From: Hormiphora californensis
Taxonomy: Eukaryota; Ctenophora; Tentaculata; Cydippida; Pleurobrachiidae
Direction of reading: 5' to 3'
Assembly (NCBI GenBank): GCA_020137815.1
Contig: CM035352.1
Span: 6,548,025-6,612,024 of the forward strand
Length of the DNA stretch: 64,000 bases
Under the pieces are notes generated by a model. That model saw nothing but the letters and a program-made list of their open reading frames with translations, made no database searches and had not been told where the DNA came from. Shown piece by piece: positions 8,932 through 19,043 of the stretch (position 1 is its first letter; each line of letters starts with the position of its first letter). A program made the position numbers and the translations under genes.

Positions 8932-10746
8932 AAGAAGCAGAAGGAGGAACAGCAAAAGTATGAGGATTCTGAGGAACATGAAAAGTATGAGGATTCTGAG
9001 GAACATCAAAAGTCTGAGGATTTTGAGGAACACGGGAAATATGAGGAACATGGGAGGTATGAGGATTCTGAGGAAACTGGCACTGAGGGCTGCACGCCTA
9101 GATGGACAGATTTTGCAATTGTTAAGGAGGAAGAAATAATATCTGTGATCAAGTCAATGTCTAACAAGCACTGCGACCTTGACCCCTTACCTACTTCTGT
9201 TGTGAAAGAATGTGTCAGAGAACTAGCACCAGTACTAACTGCAATGGTGAATCAATCCCTTCAAAAATCATCGGTAGCGGAGACACTTCAGAAGGCACTT
9301 GTTTTCCCAACCATCAAGAACCCTTATGGTGATCGTGAAGCTCTGACGAACTATCGGCAGGTATCGAATATACCATTCCTTTCAAAACTTCTGGAGAAGG
9401 TTGTTCTGGGACAACTTAATGACTATATCCAATGTCACTCTCTTCTCGGAAAGCACCAGTCTGGTTACAGGGTTGGGCATAGTTGCGAGACTCTCCTCGT
9501 TAGTATGTTTGATGATCTTCTTGGTGAAATGGACAAAGGGAATGTGGTAGCTCTCATATGTCTTGACATGAGCGCTGCCTTTGACACAGTAGACCACGAA
9601 GGACTCCTTAAAGTACTACAGCAGAGGTTTGGTGTGGATGGTGTACCACTCCAATGGTTTAAGAGTTATCTGGGCTCTAGGTCTTTCTCGGTATCGGTAC
9701 AGGATTGTCTATCTGAAACCTTGGCATTACTCTGTGGGGTGCCTCAGGGCTCTCTTCTCGGACCGGTTTTGTTTCTTCTTTACATCGAGGCTATACAGGA
9801 CATTGTGAAACCTTATGGACTACGGATTAAGGTGTATGCAGACGACTCCCAATTGTATGTCAGTCTTGTACCCACGGACCCTATAGGATGGATGAGGACG
9901 AAGGCGGACATTGAAGAATGCCTTGCTAAGCTGAAGTGGATGGTGGAACAGTGGCTGAAGTGCAATGAGGCAAAGACGGAGTTCATTCTAGTTGGCAAGA
10001 GCAGCTCAATCAGTAAGATGTCATTTGAACCGGTCATCAACTTTGGAGGAGAAGATATTTACCCAACGGAGTGTAGTGGAACGGATGGTAAAACTCTTGG
10101 TGTTCTTTTGGATCATAATCTGACAATGGAGAGGCAGGTCAACAACGTTCGGAAACAGTGTGGCTTGGTGTTGAGGAATCTCTGGCAACTGAACAAATGT
10201 TTCGATATTTCAACGAAGATTATGCTAGTAAAGCAGTTGGTGATATCTAAGATTGATTACAGTAACATACTGTATTGTGGACTACCTAAAAAGATCTTGG
10301 ATGGGCTCCAGAAAGTTCTCAATTCCTGTATTCGCTTCATCTATAACCTCCGTGGGCACCAGGAAGACTACATGGATTTCTTCCGGCAGTGCCATATTCT
10401 TCCGATCACTCAGAGACTTACTTTCAAAGCTTGCTTAATAGCCTACAAGATAGTCAGCGGTACAGCACCGGAATACCTTCAAGATTTGGTACCTCTTGAT
10501 GATTGTTGGGGAGCATCTAGAACTACACGGATGACAGGAGTTCTTGATCCCTACAGGCTCAAACACCCTAAGATGTCCAGTATCAATGCTAACTCAAAGC
10601 TAAGACGGAGGAGGATATCTGTGTTCCTGCCAATGGTGTGGAATGACCAACTAAGATCTATTCCTAATGTGGACACCTTCAAATCTCGGTTAAAGACTCA
10701 TCTGTTCACTGTGGCATTCGGCGAGGTTCCCACGGTTCTGGTATAG
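8932..10746 (+). CDS. CR1/L2-like LINE reverse transcriptase
   Basis: The frame is open from about 8935. It begins with an imprecise 27-bp tandem repeat encoding YEDSEEH-like acidic units and enters the reverse transcriptase at about 9130. Fingers and palm motifs are present: LICLDMSAAFDTVDHEGL (first catalytic Asp), GVPQGSLLGPVLFLLYI, and YADDSQLY (the catalytic YADD). The thumb and the C-terminal IDYSNILYCGLPKK region and HLF-type end are also present. All three catalytic aspartates are visible, so the domain could be catalytically sound, but the endonuclease half is missing. LDMSAAFDTVDH is characteristic of the CR1/L2/Jockey group. Confidence 0.85.
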   Translation, partial: KKQKEEQQKYEDSEEHEKYEDSEEHQKSEDFEEHGKYEEHGRYEDSEETGTEGCTPRWTDFAIVKEEEIISVIKSMSNKHCDLDPLPTSVVKECVRELAPVLTAMVNQSLQKSSVAETLQKALVFPTIKNPYGDREALTNYRQVSNIPFLSKLLEKVVLGQLNDYIQCHSLLGKHQSGYRVGHSCETLLVSMFDDLLGEMDKGNVVALICLDMSAAFDTVDHEGLLKVLQQRFGVDGVPLQWFKSYLGSRSFSVSVQDCLSETLALLCGVPQGSLLGPVLFLLYIEAIQDIVKPYGLRIKVYADDSQLYVSLVPTDPIGWMRTKADIEECLAKLKWMVEQWLKCNEAKTEFILVGKSSSISKMSFEPVINFGGEDIYPTECSGTDGKTLGVLLDHNLTMERQVNNVRKQCGLVLRNLWQLNKCFDISTKIMLVKQLVISKIDYSNILYCGLPKKILDGLQKVLNSCIRFIYNLRGHQEDYMDFFRQCHILPITQRLTFKACLIAYKIVSGTAPEYLQDLVPLDDCWGASRTTRMTGVLDPYRLKHPKMSSINANSKLRRRRISVFLPMVWNDQLRSIPNVDTFKSRLKTHLFTVAFGEVPTVLV

Positions 10747-11094
10747 GTACTTGGCCGTGGGCAATTGGTGTCATCCCTTTTATTTCATTTCGGCTTTCAT
10801 TACCTAGTACCTTGTTTTCAAGCTGGTGTGAGTATAGAGTGTGTTAAATTTATATCGACAGGTTTATGAGACCCGATTGTTTTCTCAGTTACCATTACAT
10901 AGTCACCTGTATTAGTCTACTTTAAACGTTTTTTTCTACCCAGTGTTGTTTGTGTGAGAGCATTATATATTACCTCTAGGATATACCGCTCTGATGATTT
11001 GACAGTTCAGTGTTAATTATATTACTCTGATACTGTTGAATATGGGCGGTATATAAGCTCCAGTTATTATTATTATTATTATTATTATGAATGT

Positions 11095-11530
11095 TTAAAA
11101 AGTATCCTTCTTCATAAACTGAAAAGATATGGTATCAGAGGAAGACTACTTCAGAGCCTTCCTCGATGGTAGGTCACAGACTGTGGTGATAGACGGAGCA
11201 TGCTCCAGGGCCGAGAGTGTCACCAGTAGTGTCATCCAGGTCATCTGTGCTTGGACCCCTTCTATTCATCATATATGTGTGTGACTTGGTATCCCGGACG
11301 ACGGGAGGTACGCTTACCTTCGCGGACGACACCAAAAGCCGCCAAGCAATTACTGGATTGAAAGACAGGGATGCCCTACAAGAAAATCTGGAACAGATAG
11401 CGGAATGGTCGGGAAGAAATAATATGCTGCTGCATGAGCAGAAGTTTGAAGTCCTAAACTACACCCTCAACAAGACCAGAGAACTCCGGGAGATGCCCTT
11501 CAACTCGGAGATACTTACTTGATACTTGGT
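11095..11530 (+). pseudogene. Fragment of a second LINE reverse transcriptase
   Basis: Directly after the TTATTA tail there is a further reverse transcriptase piece in shifting frames: LLHKLKRYGIRG, FLDGRSQTVV, LGPLLFIIYVCDLV and LTFADDTKS. An FADD-type catalytic box remains. Frameshifts and missing ends make this a relic of a LINE related to, but distinct from, the preceding one. Confidence 0.65.
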
Positions 11531-11539
11531 TCGGTCTCC

Positions 11540-13330
11540 TCAATCATTCGAGTGGCCGGCTCCAAGTATCCTCGCTCGTAGCGACGTGAGCTGTCTCCAT
11601 TCATTTCTGTTCTCTGCAGTGTTAGTAATAGCACGGAGAGACTGGGATTGACCCGTAGCGTCTCGATAATCGTTCAGAACACAGGAAGTCCAGGTTTTAC
11701 GCGGTTTTCCTCTGAAACGTCTCCCATGACTAGGCACCCAGTGATAGAGTTTGTTGGGCACCCTATCCTCAGGCATTCTAATCAGGTGTCCAAACCAGCG
11801 GAGTCTTCCATTGCCAATGAACTTCGAGATTGGTTCTATCCCCGACCTCTCCAGTACCTCCCTGTTAGATACTCTCCTAAACCACTGTATTCTCAGGATT
11901 CTACGCAGGCACCGTTGGTGGAATGCCTCTACCCGGCGATCTTGGACCTGAGTAGTTGTCCAGGCCTCACAACCATAGAGAAGCACGGTCAGAACAGCAG
12001 CCCTGTAAATCCTAATCTTGGTACAGGTCCTGATATTACGGTTGTACCAGATCCTACAGAGCATACTGAATGCACTATATGCCTTCCCTATCCTGATACC
12101 CAGCTCCTTGTCGATGGTACCATCAGAGGACATAGCCGATCCGAGATAGGTAAAATTGGTCACCTGCTCAGCCGGACTGCCCTCCACAGATATGTTGACC
12201 GTATCCGCCTCCGAAAAAGGACGCTGGTTAAGACCCTTAGAAAATGCCATAACTTTAGTCTTTTTCGCATTGATCTTCAAACCAGCATACCCTGCGTATT
12301 TAGCCAGTAAATCCGTTGACTCCTGGAGCCCTTCCTCTATATCATCCATTACAGCCATGTCATCCGCGTAATCGAGGTCCAGAAGCCACTCCCCTCCATC
12401 CCCACTCTCAACACCCTGAAGAGTGAGCCCCCTGGAGACAGTCTTGTTACACTCAGCAAGCTAAGCTGCCCAATTTATAACGATGTTAAAGACTGGCGGC
12501 CCCTGGATGTCGCCCTGACCAGTACCACTAAGAACACTGAACCAATCGGAGAGTTCCCCACCATGTTTCACTGCACTCACTGTACCATCAAAAAACGCAC
12601 GAATTATCCGGATATATTTCTCAGGAAGACCATAATGGCGAAATGATGCCCAAACAAATTCTCTGTTTATACAATCGAATGCTGATTTAAAGTCTATAAA
12701 GTTTATGTACAATGGTAAATTATATGCTATACACTGGTGTATGATAGTACGGAGGGAATAAATCTGATCCACACAAGAACGGTTTCGCCTAAAACCGCAC
12801 TGGTTTTCCCTGAGTGCCAGTTCCAGGCCTGATGCCAACCGATCCAGCATTACAATTTGAAACAACTTAGAGGTTGTTGACCGCAGTGTAATACCCCTGT
12901 TGTTAGAACAAATACTGGGGTCACCCTTTTTAGGGATCACCGAAATAACCCCTTTCAACCACTCCTCCGGGACCTTCTCCTCCCTCCAGACTCCACCAAA
13001 CAAATCCACTAGGGGGCCGACAAGACCACTCGAGCCATACCGAAGCTGCTCATTCGTAATCCCATCAACGCCAGGACTCTTATGATTCTTGAGCCTCTTC
13101 AGTGCCGCTAAAACTTCTCCACGAGAAGGTGGAGGATCATCCTCACCAAGGTCCTCAAAACACGGGTCCACATCCAGACCATCCAGATCCGAGAGCTGTG
13201 ATGTAGTTACAGGGGGGTTTAACAGCTCAGAGAAGTGCTCCGCCTAGCGCTCCCGCTGTTGAACAGGATCAGCAATGAGTTCACCGTTCCTATCGCGAAC
13301 AGCAGTACCACCACGTTTCCTCACACCGGA
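11540..13330 (-). pseudogene. RTE-like LINE reverse transcriptase relic
   Basis: Read on the minus strand from about 13330 to 11540, one frame runs through the element. It shows KSPGVDGITNEQL, VISVIPKKGDPSICSNNRGI, ENQCGFRRNRSCVDQIY, FIDFKSAFDCINREFVW, DYADDMAVMDD, TYLGSAMSSDGTIDKELG, VLLYGCEAWTT and GRLRWFGHLIRM. These are the hallmarks of RTE-type elements. The frame is interrupted by two in-frame TAG codons, one after the VINWAA segment (about 12461) and one at about 13244, where the family normally has tryptophan in the RWAEHF phrase. The 5' end is cut at about 13325, so the endonuclease is missing. Confidence 0.8.
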
Positions 13331-13429
13331 GGAATGAATAGAAGGAGGAAATGGCGAAGGAGAATGAAGGGAACAAATGAAGAAAGAGAGGTAGATGAGG
13401 GTGGGGTTAGATGAAGGGGTTGGCTCCAT

Positions 13430-14650
13430 TGCAACCTAGGATAAAATGGGGAAATGAAGAAACGGATAGATGGAAGGGGGATATGAAGGGGGAATGAATG
13501 AGTAGAGGAAGAAGGAGAGAAGGAAAAAGGGGGAGATGGAGGGGATTTGAGGGGAGGAATAGCAGGCCAAGGGGAAATGAATGTAGAAGGATGTGACGGA
13601 GGGGCTGGTATACAGTATGGGTAGATTATGTGCAGTGGGTGTGGTGGAGCGGGGGTTGTATGGTAGAAGGGGAAAACTGTTTGGAATAAGGGAGGCTGAC
13701 TTACTGCGAAAAGAAGCAGATGGATATGGAGCGGAGATGGTTCAGAGAGAAAAGGCCATATCTGCATAACCGAGAGTGCCCCAGGGCTTTTCTTCACTTC
13801 AGTAATCAGTAATAGTGTCCACATGATGAATTCGAGTCACTGGAAGTTACTTTTAGATTGATAAATGCACCACCAATCCAGAGTATCAAATTTTCAGCCG
13901 TTCTATCGGAATCCTGGGAGAGGTAAAGAAGGGTTAGTACAAATGAGAGAGACTAAATTGATACACACTTTACTCGATCTTATAGTGGATACGGACGGGA
14001 TATGGAGGAGAGGGGGAATGAAGGAGATGGGGGATGAAGTAGGAAATGAATGGGTATCTACCATCTAGAAAGCGTGGACGAAGGAGGGCGAAGGTCGAAG
14101 GGGGGGGGGGGTAAAGTGGTAGGATAAAAGGGGAATGAAGGAACGGATGGAGAGGGAGATGAAGGGGGAATGAATGAGTAGAGGATGAAGGAGAGAAGGA
14201 AAAAGGGGGAGATGGAGGGGAGGAATAAAGGCCAAGGGGGAAATGAATGTAGAAGGATGTGACGGAGGGGCGGGTATAAAGTATGGGTAGATTATGTGGG
14301 TGTGGGGGAGCGGGGGTTGTATGGTAGAAGGGGAAAACTGTTTAGAATAAGGCTGACTTACTGCGAAAAGAAGCAGATGGATATGGAGCGGAGATGGTTC
14401 AGATAGAGAAACAGCCCTCACCGAGAGTGCCCCAGGGCTTGTCTTCACTTCAGTAATCAGTAATCGTGCCCACATGATGAATTCGAGTCACTGGAATTTA
14501 CTTTTAGATTGATAAATACACCACCAATTCAGAGTATCAAACTTTCAGCTGTTCTATCGGAATCCTGGGAGAGGTAAAGAAGGGTTAGTACAAATGAGAG
14601 AGACTAAATTGATACTACACTTTACTCGGGGAGTCTGCACTTTAGACTCC
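13430..14650. repeat. Tandem direct duplication of an A/G-rich retroelement segment
   Basis: Two copies of about 540-550 bp (about 13436-13990 and 14095-14640) run in the same orientation. Shared landmarks include GAATGAATGAGTAGAGGA, GAAGGATGTGACGGAGGGG, GCGGGGGTTGTATGGTAGAA, CAGTAATCAGTAAT and CGGAATCCTGGGAGAGG. A third, more diverged partial copy leads into the ORF at 14916. The CAGTAATCAGTAATAGT block recurs once more at 15950. The purine bias on the plus strand is strong. Confidence 0.8.
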
Positions 14651-14915
14651 GAGGAAGATGAAGGAGAGGAAGATGAATGGGGATAGTAGATACGGACAAG
14701 TTATGGAGGAGAGGAATATTAAGGGGAGGATCAAGGGGAGGTTGAAGAGGAGTAGAGATAGAGAGGGGTATAATGAAGGAGAAAAGACCGTCCCTCTCTT
14801 TCTCTTGTTTGTGTGGGTAGATTATGAGGGTGGGGAGCCGGGAGGTTGTATGGCAAGAGGGGAGGATGTTTTGGAATTTCACTTACTTTAGCGAAAAGAG
14901 GCAGATTGATACGTA

Positions 14916-15851
14916 ATGGAGACGGTTCAGATAGAGAGAGCCCTCACCGAGATTTCCCCAGGGGCCAGGGCTTATTCTTCATTTATTTCAGAACACCATA
15001 AAACTCGTTTATCTGCTGTTTCCGACCAGCTAGCCCCAGACTATCGCAGACTTCATGATGAGCTTTGTAGACGTGGCTCTTCCACCTGGTTGACAACCCT
15101 TCCCTTGGAGGAACACGGCTTCAATCTCAACAAATCCGAGTTTCGTGATGCTCTTGCCCTGAGGTATGACCTTTCCCTTCGGGAGTTTCCCAACCATTGT
15201 GCTTGTGGTAAACCAAACTCCATCGAACACTGTCTAACTTGTGCTCGCGGAGGCTATGTGCATCTCAGGCACAACCAGATTCGCGATCTAACTGCCAATC
15301 TTCTGGTGGAGGCTGGGTGTACGGATGTTAAAGTGGAGCCCCATCTTCTCCCTCTAACTGGTGAGACACTCCAATATGCCTCCGCGATCACCAATGATGA
15401 GGCACGTCTTGATGTCTCGGCTCGTGGTGTCTGGTCTGACTTATCAAAACTGTTCATTGATGTCCGCATCTTCAATTCTCGAGCCCCAACCAACAAATCA
15501 TTGCCAGTCAACAAGGTTTTAAAGAAGCACGAGGACGAGAAGAAGCGTACTTATGGAGAGCGTGTACTGCAGGTAGAGAAAAGCTCCTTCACACCAGCTG
15601 TTTTCTCTACCTCTGGAATCATGGGCGATGAGGCTGATAAACTTTACAAACAGATTGCCCACCTACTCTCAAAAAAGACCAAACAGTCCTACCCCGATTG
15701 CATCCGGTATATCAGACAGAGACTATCTTTCTGCCTGTTAAAAACTCTTATCATTAGTCTCCGGGGTCATCGTGGCCAGAGCCCGAAGAGTTTTAGTGAT
15801 CGCAATGATATTAACATTTTATACATGATTAAAAACAATAACCAGAATTAA
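14916..15851 (+). CDS. C-terminal fragment of a non-LTR retrotransposon polyprotein (zinc knuckle plus nuclease-like region)
   Basis: 311 aa. It is homologous to the minus-strand ORF at 4070-4876 over most of its length: STWLTTLPLEEHGFNLNK, HCACGKPNSIEHCLTCARGG, RHNQIRDL, EARLDVSARGVW, FIDVRIFNSRAP, QVEKSSFTPAVFSTSG, RQRLSFCLLKTLIISLRGHRG. The Cys-His cluster and the downstream acidic strand positions fit the nuclease-like tail of early-branching non-LTR elements (inference). The frame is longer at the N-terminus than its relative but still lacks a reverse transcriptase, and it lies at the end of the tandemly duplicated repeat. Confidence 0.65.
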   Translation: METVQIERALTEISPGARAYSSFISEHHKTRLSAVSDQLAPDYRRLHDELCRRGSSTWLTTLPLEEHGFNLNKSEFRDALALRYDLSLREFPNHCACGKPNSIEHCLTCARGGYVHLRHNQIRDLTANLLVEAGCTDVKVEPHLLPLTGETLQYASAITNDEARLDVSARGVWSDLSKLFIDVRIFNSRAPTNKSLPVNKVLKKHEDEKKRTYGERVLQVEKSSFTPAVFSTSGIMGDEADKLYKQIAHLLSKKTKQSYPDCIRYIRQRLSFCLLKTLIISLRGHRGQSPKSFSDRNDINILYMIKNNNQN

Positions 15852-16715
15852 TTTATTATACCCAATTTATGTACAGATAAGATTGATTTCTATATCCATT
15901 TTACTAATTGAACCGGTACCCCGGCTTTCGTAAAAAATTCATTTATTTCAGTAATCAGTAATAGTATCTACATGATCAATGATGCATCACCGGGAGTTCC
16001 TTTTAGATTGACGAATACACCATCAATTTACAGTGTCACATTTTCAGCCGTTCTATCTGATTCCTGGGGGAGAAGGGTTTTTACTTTTTAAAAACAATAG
16101 AGACTTTGGACTCATCGCGATAGCCGGAGGTCTATCTCAGTGGTCATCTTAATCAATGAACGGTTCAACTTGTAACTATCCAATTCACTTCGATCCATCA
16201 GATGGACATTCTTATGTAGCAGTGGAACCGTGAACCGTCACGACATTCCTTGCAGTCAGCAGTTGCACCTCTGGGGATATCTCCCAAAGACGTCCCACCG
16301 CAAGAGACGAAATATACTGCCGGAAAAGTGACTCAGTGACAACTCTGACACACTTTCTTGGCGTAGCATGACCTCCCGGTTGGTGCATCTGTCCTAAAAC
16401 TCACCGTAGAACTTGATTAAGCTAAATATTAACGGATTGGAGCATATCCTTATTAGGTAAGGCAATTTATAGGTCTTTGCCCTCATGAAGTACATAACAC
16501 GGAAGGAAGTAAGTACTCTATTCAAATCAACTCATAACAATTTTCTTTGGGTTTTCGCTAACTGAGAGTCGGCCATATTGGATTTGGGTCGAACCAGTGG
16601 AAATCGAATGATATTTTTTCCAGAATCATTTGAAATTGGTGCGCGGCTCACTTTAACACATGCGCGTTAGCAATATTAAATAGTGTGCGCGGCTCTACAT
16701 TTGCGCGTGCAAAAG
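15852..16715. other. Retroelement 3' flank and non-coding spacer
   Basis: 15852-16080 holds the 3' untranslated part of the preceding fragment and another copy of the CAGTAATCAGTAATAGT block. 16080-16715 has no recognisable gene. It ends at the 5-bp target duplication TGATC of the copia element. Confidence 0.5.
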
Positions 16716-16720
16716 TGATC

Positions 16721-17082
16721 TGTTTCGGGGTGTTCGGGGGGTTACAGGGGGCCAGGGGCGTTGGGTGACCGTACCGATGTATTTCCGTAGACAAAGATAA
16801 ACACAGGATCTTACAAAGTGAGAAGAAGGTTTCAAGGTAAACGAAGGTATAGATTGTTAGGAAGAATCTGACAAACTTTCTTGCATTCTCACAAAACATC
16901 TGAGGTAAAACATCTCTCGCGCGGCGGAATATGGCGTGATTCCGCGCTCGCGATATCTCACAACACATTTGGAACTCTCGCGCGTTCCATACAAACACTC
17001 AGGAAAACTGTGCCACACTCATGGCACACATCGCACACACACGTTACACACACAAACAAACTATCAGTTCACACCTATCACA
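16721..17082 (-). repeat. Copia element 1, 3' LTR
   Basis: 362 bp, beginning TGTTTCGGGGTGTTCGGGG on the plus strand and ending CACCTATCACA. By eye it matches the partner LTR at 21686-22047; an open frame inside is the same in both copies. Confidence 0.92.
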
Positions 17083-17103
17083 CTCCCCTCTCTTTCCTTT
17101 TCC
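17083..17103 (-). promoter_or_regulatory. Polypurine tract, copia element 1
   Basis: On the minus strand GGAAAGAGAGGGGAG abuts the 3' LTR directly. This is the position and composition expected for the plus-strand primer of reverse transcription. Between it and the RT ORF (17104-17427) lies a short untranslated region with repeated GGTGAGTTAAA/GGGTAAAATAAG words and no ORF. Confidence 0.8.
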
Positions 17104-17427
17104 GAATCGAGAGATGAGCAAGCAGGAGATTCAGGTCCGGCAAACTACAGGTCAGGGCTAAAAATGAACACTGTCATGAGTGGCTGGATGTGAAAAAATA
17201 AAATGGCAGGGAAAAGAAAAATGCCAGTCGGCTAATAAACTCGTGACAAAGCATCAGGTGAGTTGAAATAAGTGAAGAACAAAAATCTATCACTGGGTAA
17301 AATAAGTAGTGAAAGTCAGGTGAGTTAAATATACACACTGGGTGAGTAGTAAGAAAACGGGTTAAGAAGTAAAAACTGGGTTAAAATAAGGTGAGATAAA
17401 ATACAAAAGTAGGGATAAAGTAAACGG

Positions 17428-18876
17428 TTACAGCATTCCGTTGATAACGTCCGGGTTCACTCCTCTCTTTGTCAGGATGTCAGCGGGGTTCAACTTTGAT
17501 TGAATCCAAGAGACTGTGACTTCCCCTCTCTCGATTCTCTCTTGAACTTCTCGTAACGTGAGAATTGTTGACTTATCTTCAGGGGTTGAAGACACCTTGT
17601 TTGCAGAGTCAACAACTTGTTTGGAGTCAGTGAAAATCTTGATTCCCGGGTCAAAAGTGAGTTCTCTCAAGAAGGATTGGATCAGGATTGCATATCCCAA
17701 ACCATCACTCACTGCATAGAGTTCTGCTGCGTAGACACTTTTCACAACACGTTTAACCTTGTTGGAACTGTAGGCTATCAGGTTAGCGTGAGAGTTGTCT
17801 CCTGTTTCAGTTTGAGGGTCTCCCCAGAAAAGAATGACACCTTCCCCGGTTTTCTTGTCATGGAGATTTCCAAGACTAGCGTCTGTAAAAACTGAAATAT
17901 TAGCGTTAGTGTGAAAAATAGGGGAAAAAGTAATCTTTGTTGGGGATAAATTCTTGACAATCTTCTTCAGCTCTTTGAATTGTTTCCCAGTCCACGGTGA
18001 TGTCGTAGTAATGTCAAGAAGGCTAAAACAGATCTGTGGCATAGTCTGTGTTGCCAGCCAATTCAACTTTCCAATCACAGTCCTCATGAGAGATTGGAGG
18101 TTATCGTCAACTTCTTCACTATTCTGGGGCACAGGTTTGACAGAATTCAACTTTTCCATCATACTGTCTCTGACATAGTTACAGTACTGCTGCTGTGTGA
18201 CGAATATGTTGTTTCCTTGCTGTTTGACTTGCCAGCCAAGGTAATTGAAATCGGTTATCTCCACTCGTCCTATCTTGTAACTGTTCAGGGCGGGTTCCAC
18301 TTTAGCGAAGAAATTGTGGTCACCTGTCATCAGAATGTCATCAACTTGGACAACTAGTAATCCTTCTAGCTTTCCATCATCTCCGATGGTGAAGAATACG
18401 TTTTTGTCAATTTTAGATTGACGGAGAGTCTTCTTCAGAGTTGCAGAGAGAGAAAAATACCATTTTCTACCAGCGTCTCCTAGTCCATACAGGGGTTTCA
18501 GAAGTTTCCACAACACTCCTTGTTTCCTCATGGAATTAGGTGGTTTAACATACACCTCTCTTGACATAGTGTCTGATTGCAAATAAGCGCTTGCTACATC
18601 AACACTCTTCAGGTTCCAGTTGGTTGTAGTAGACAGACTGAGTAGAGTTCTCACTGCATACTTTGTTACAGTTGGGGATTGGGTTTGGTCCTCTAACTTT
18701 TCCTCGAATCCACGGGCAACTAGACGGGCCTTGACTGTCCCATCATCCTTTCGGGTTATAACCCATCGGGTGCTTACCCGGTCCTGTCCTGTGTCAGGCA
18801 CTTCTTCAAATGCTTTAAACTCCTCCAGTTTATCGATCTCTTTCCTTCGTGCTAATTGCACTTCCTCTTTACCCAT
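17428..18876 (-). CDS. Copia element 1 reverse transcriptase and RNase H
   Basis: 482 aa. The reverse transcriptase starts with VSTRWVITRKDDGTVKARLV and ARGFEEK. It has the SVDVASAYLQS box and VDDILMTGDH, which carries the VDD catalytic pair. RNase H follows: FTDASLGNL, AAELYAVSDG, FTDSKQVVDSAN, and SKLNPADILTKRG near the end, all with their acidic residues. The frame remains open upstream of the first Met to about 19040. It was therefore originally fused to the gag-integrase frame, as it is in element 2. Confidence 0.9.
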   Translation of the reverse strand: MGKEEVQLARRKEIDKLEEFKAFEEVPDTGQDRVSTRWVITRKDDGTVKARLVARGFEEKLEDQTQSPTVTKYAVRTLLSLSTTTNWNLKSVDVASAYLQSDTMSREVYVKPPNSMRKQGVLWKLLKPLYGLGDAGRKWYFSLSATLKKTLRQSKIDKNVFFTIGDDGKLEGLLVVQVDDILMTGDHNFFAKVEPALNSYKIGRVEITDFNYLGWQVKQQGNNIFVTQQQYCNYVRDSMMEKLNSVKPVPQNSEEVDDNLQSLMRTVIGKLNWLATQTMPQICFSLLDITTTSPWTGKQFKELKKIVKNLSPTKITFSPIFHTNANISVFTDASLGNLHDKKTGEGVILFWGDPQTETGDNSHANLIAYSSNKVKRVVKSVYAAELYAVSDGLGYAILIQSFLRELTFDPGIKIFTDSKQVVDSANKVSSTPEDKSTILTLREVQERIERGEVTVSWIQSKLNPADILTKRGVNPDVINGML

Positions 18877-19043
18877 CTTTGATGCTGCTAGGAGAATTTC
18901 ATCATGTTCGGGACTGAAGGGTTCTTGATCATCTGGGGGTTTTCTGGGACTGTCCTCTCTGGGATCTGTAGTCTCAGGTAAAAGTACCTGCTTCTGCTCA
19001 ACATGATCATCAAGATTCTGGAGCTGTTCACTTTCTGGAACAT

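Larger units (their letters stand above)
8420..11090 (+). mobile_element. CR1/L2-type LINE, internally deleted
   Basis: An ORF1-like frame (8420-8875) is followed by a reverse transcriptase frame (8932-10746), about 300 bp of 3' UTR, and a TTATTA microsatellite tail (11067-11088) after GGGCGGTATATAAGCTC. A 3' end made of a short tandem repeat rather than poly(A) is typical of L2/CR1-like elements. No apurinic-type endonuclease is seen before the reverse transcriptase, so this copy is internally deleted. Confidence 0.75.

Noticed and set aside
13321-13824. Minus-strand Pro/Ser-rich 167-codon frame, and a parallel one at 14065-14475
   Set aside because: The two arise from the duplicated A/G-rich repeat and differ as the repeat differs; low-complexity translation, not a gene.
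16648-16998. Minus-strand 116-codon frame starting MFVWNAREF, repeated at 21679-21963
   Set aside because: It lies within the two LTRs of copia element 1, which explains why it occurs twice.
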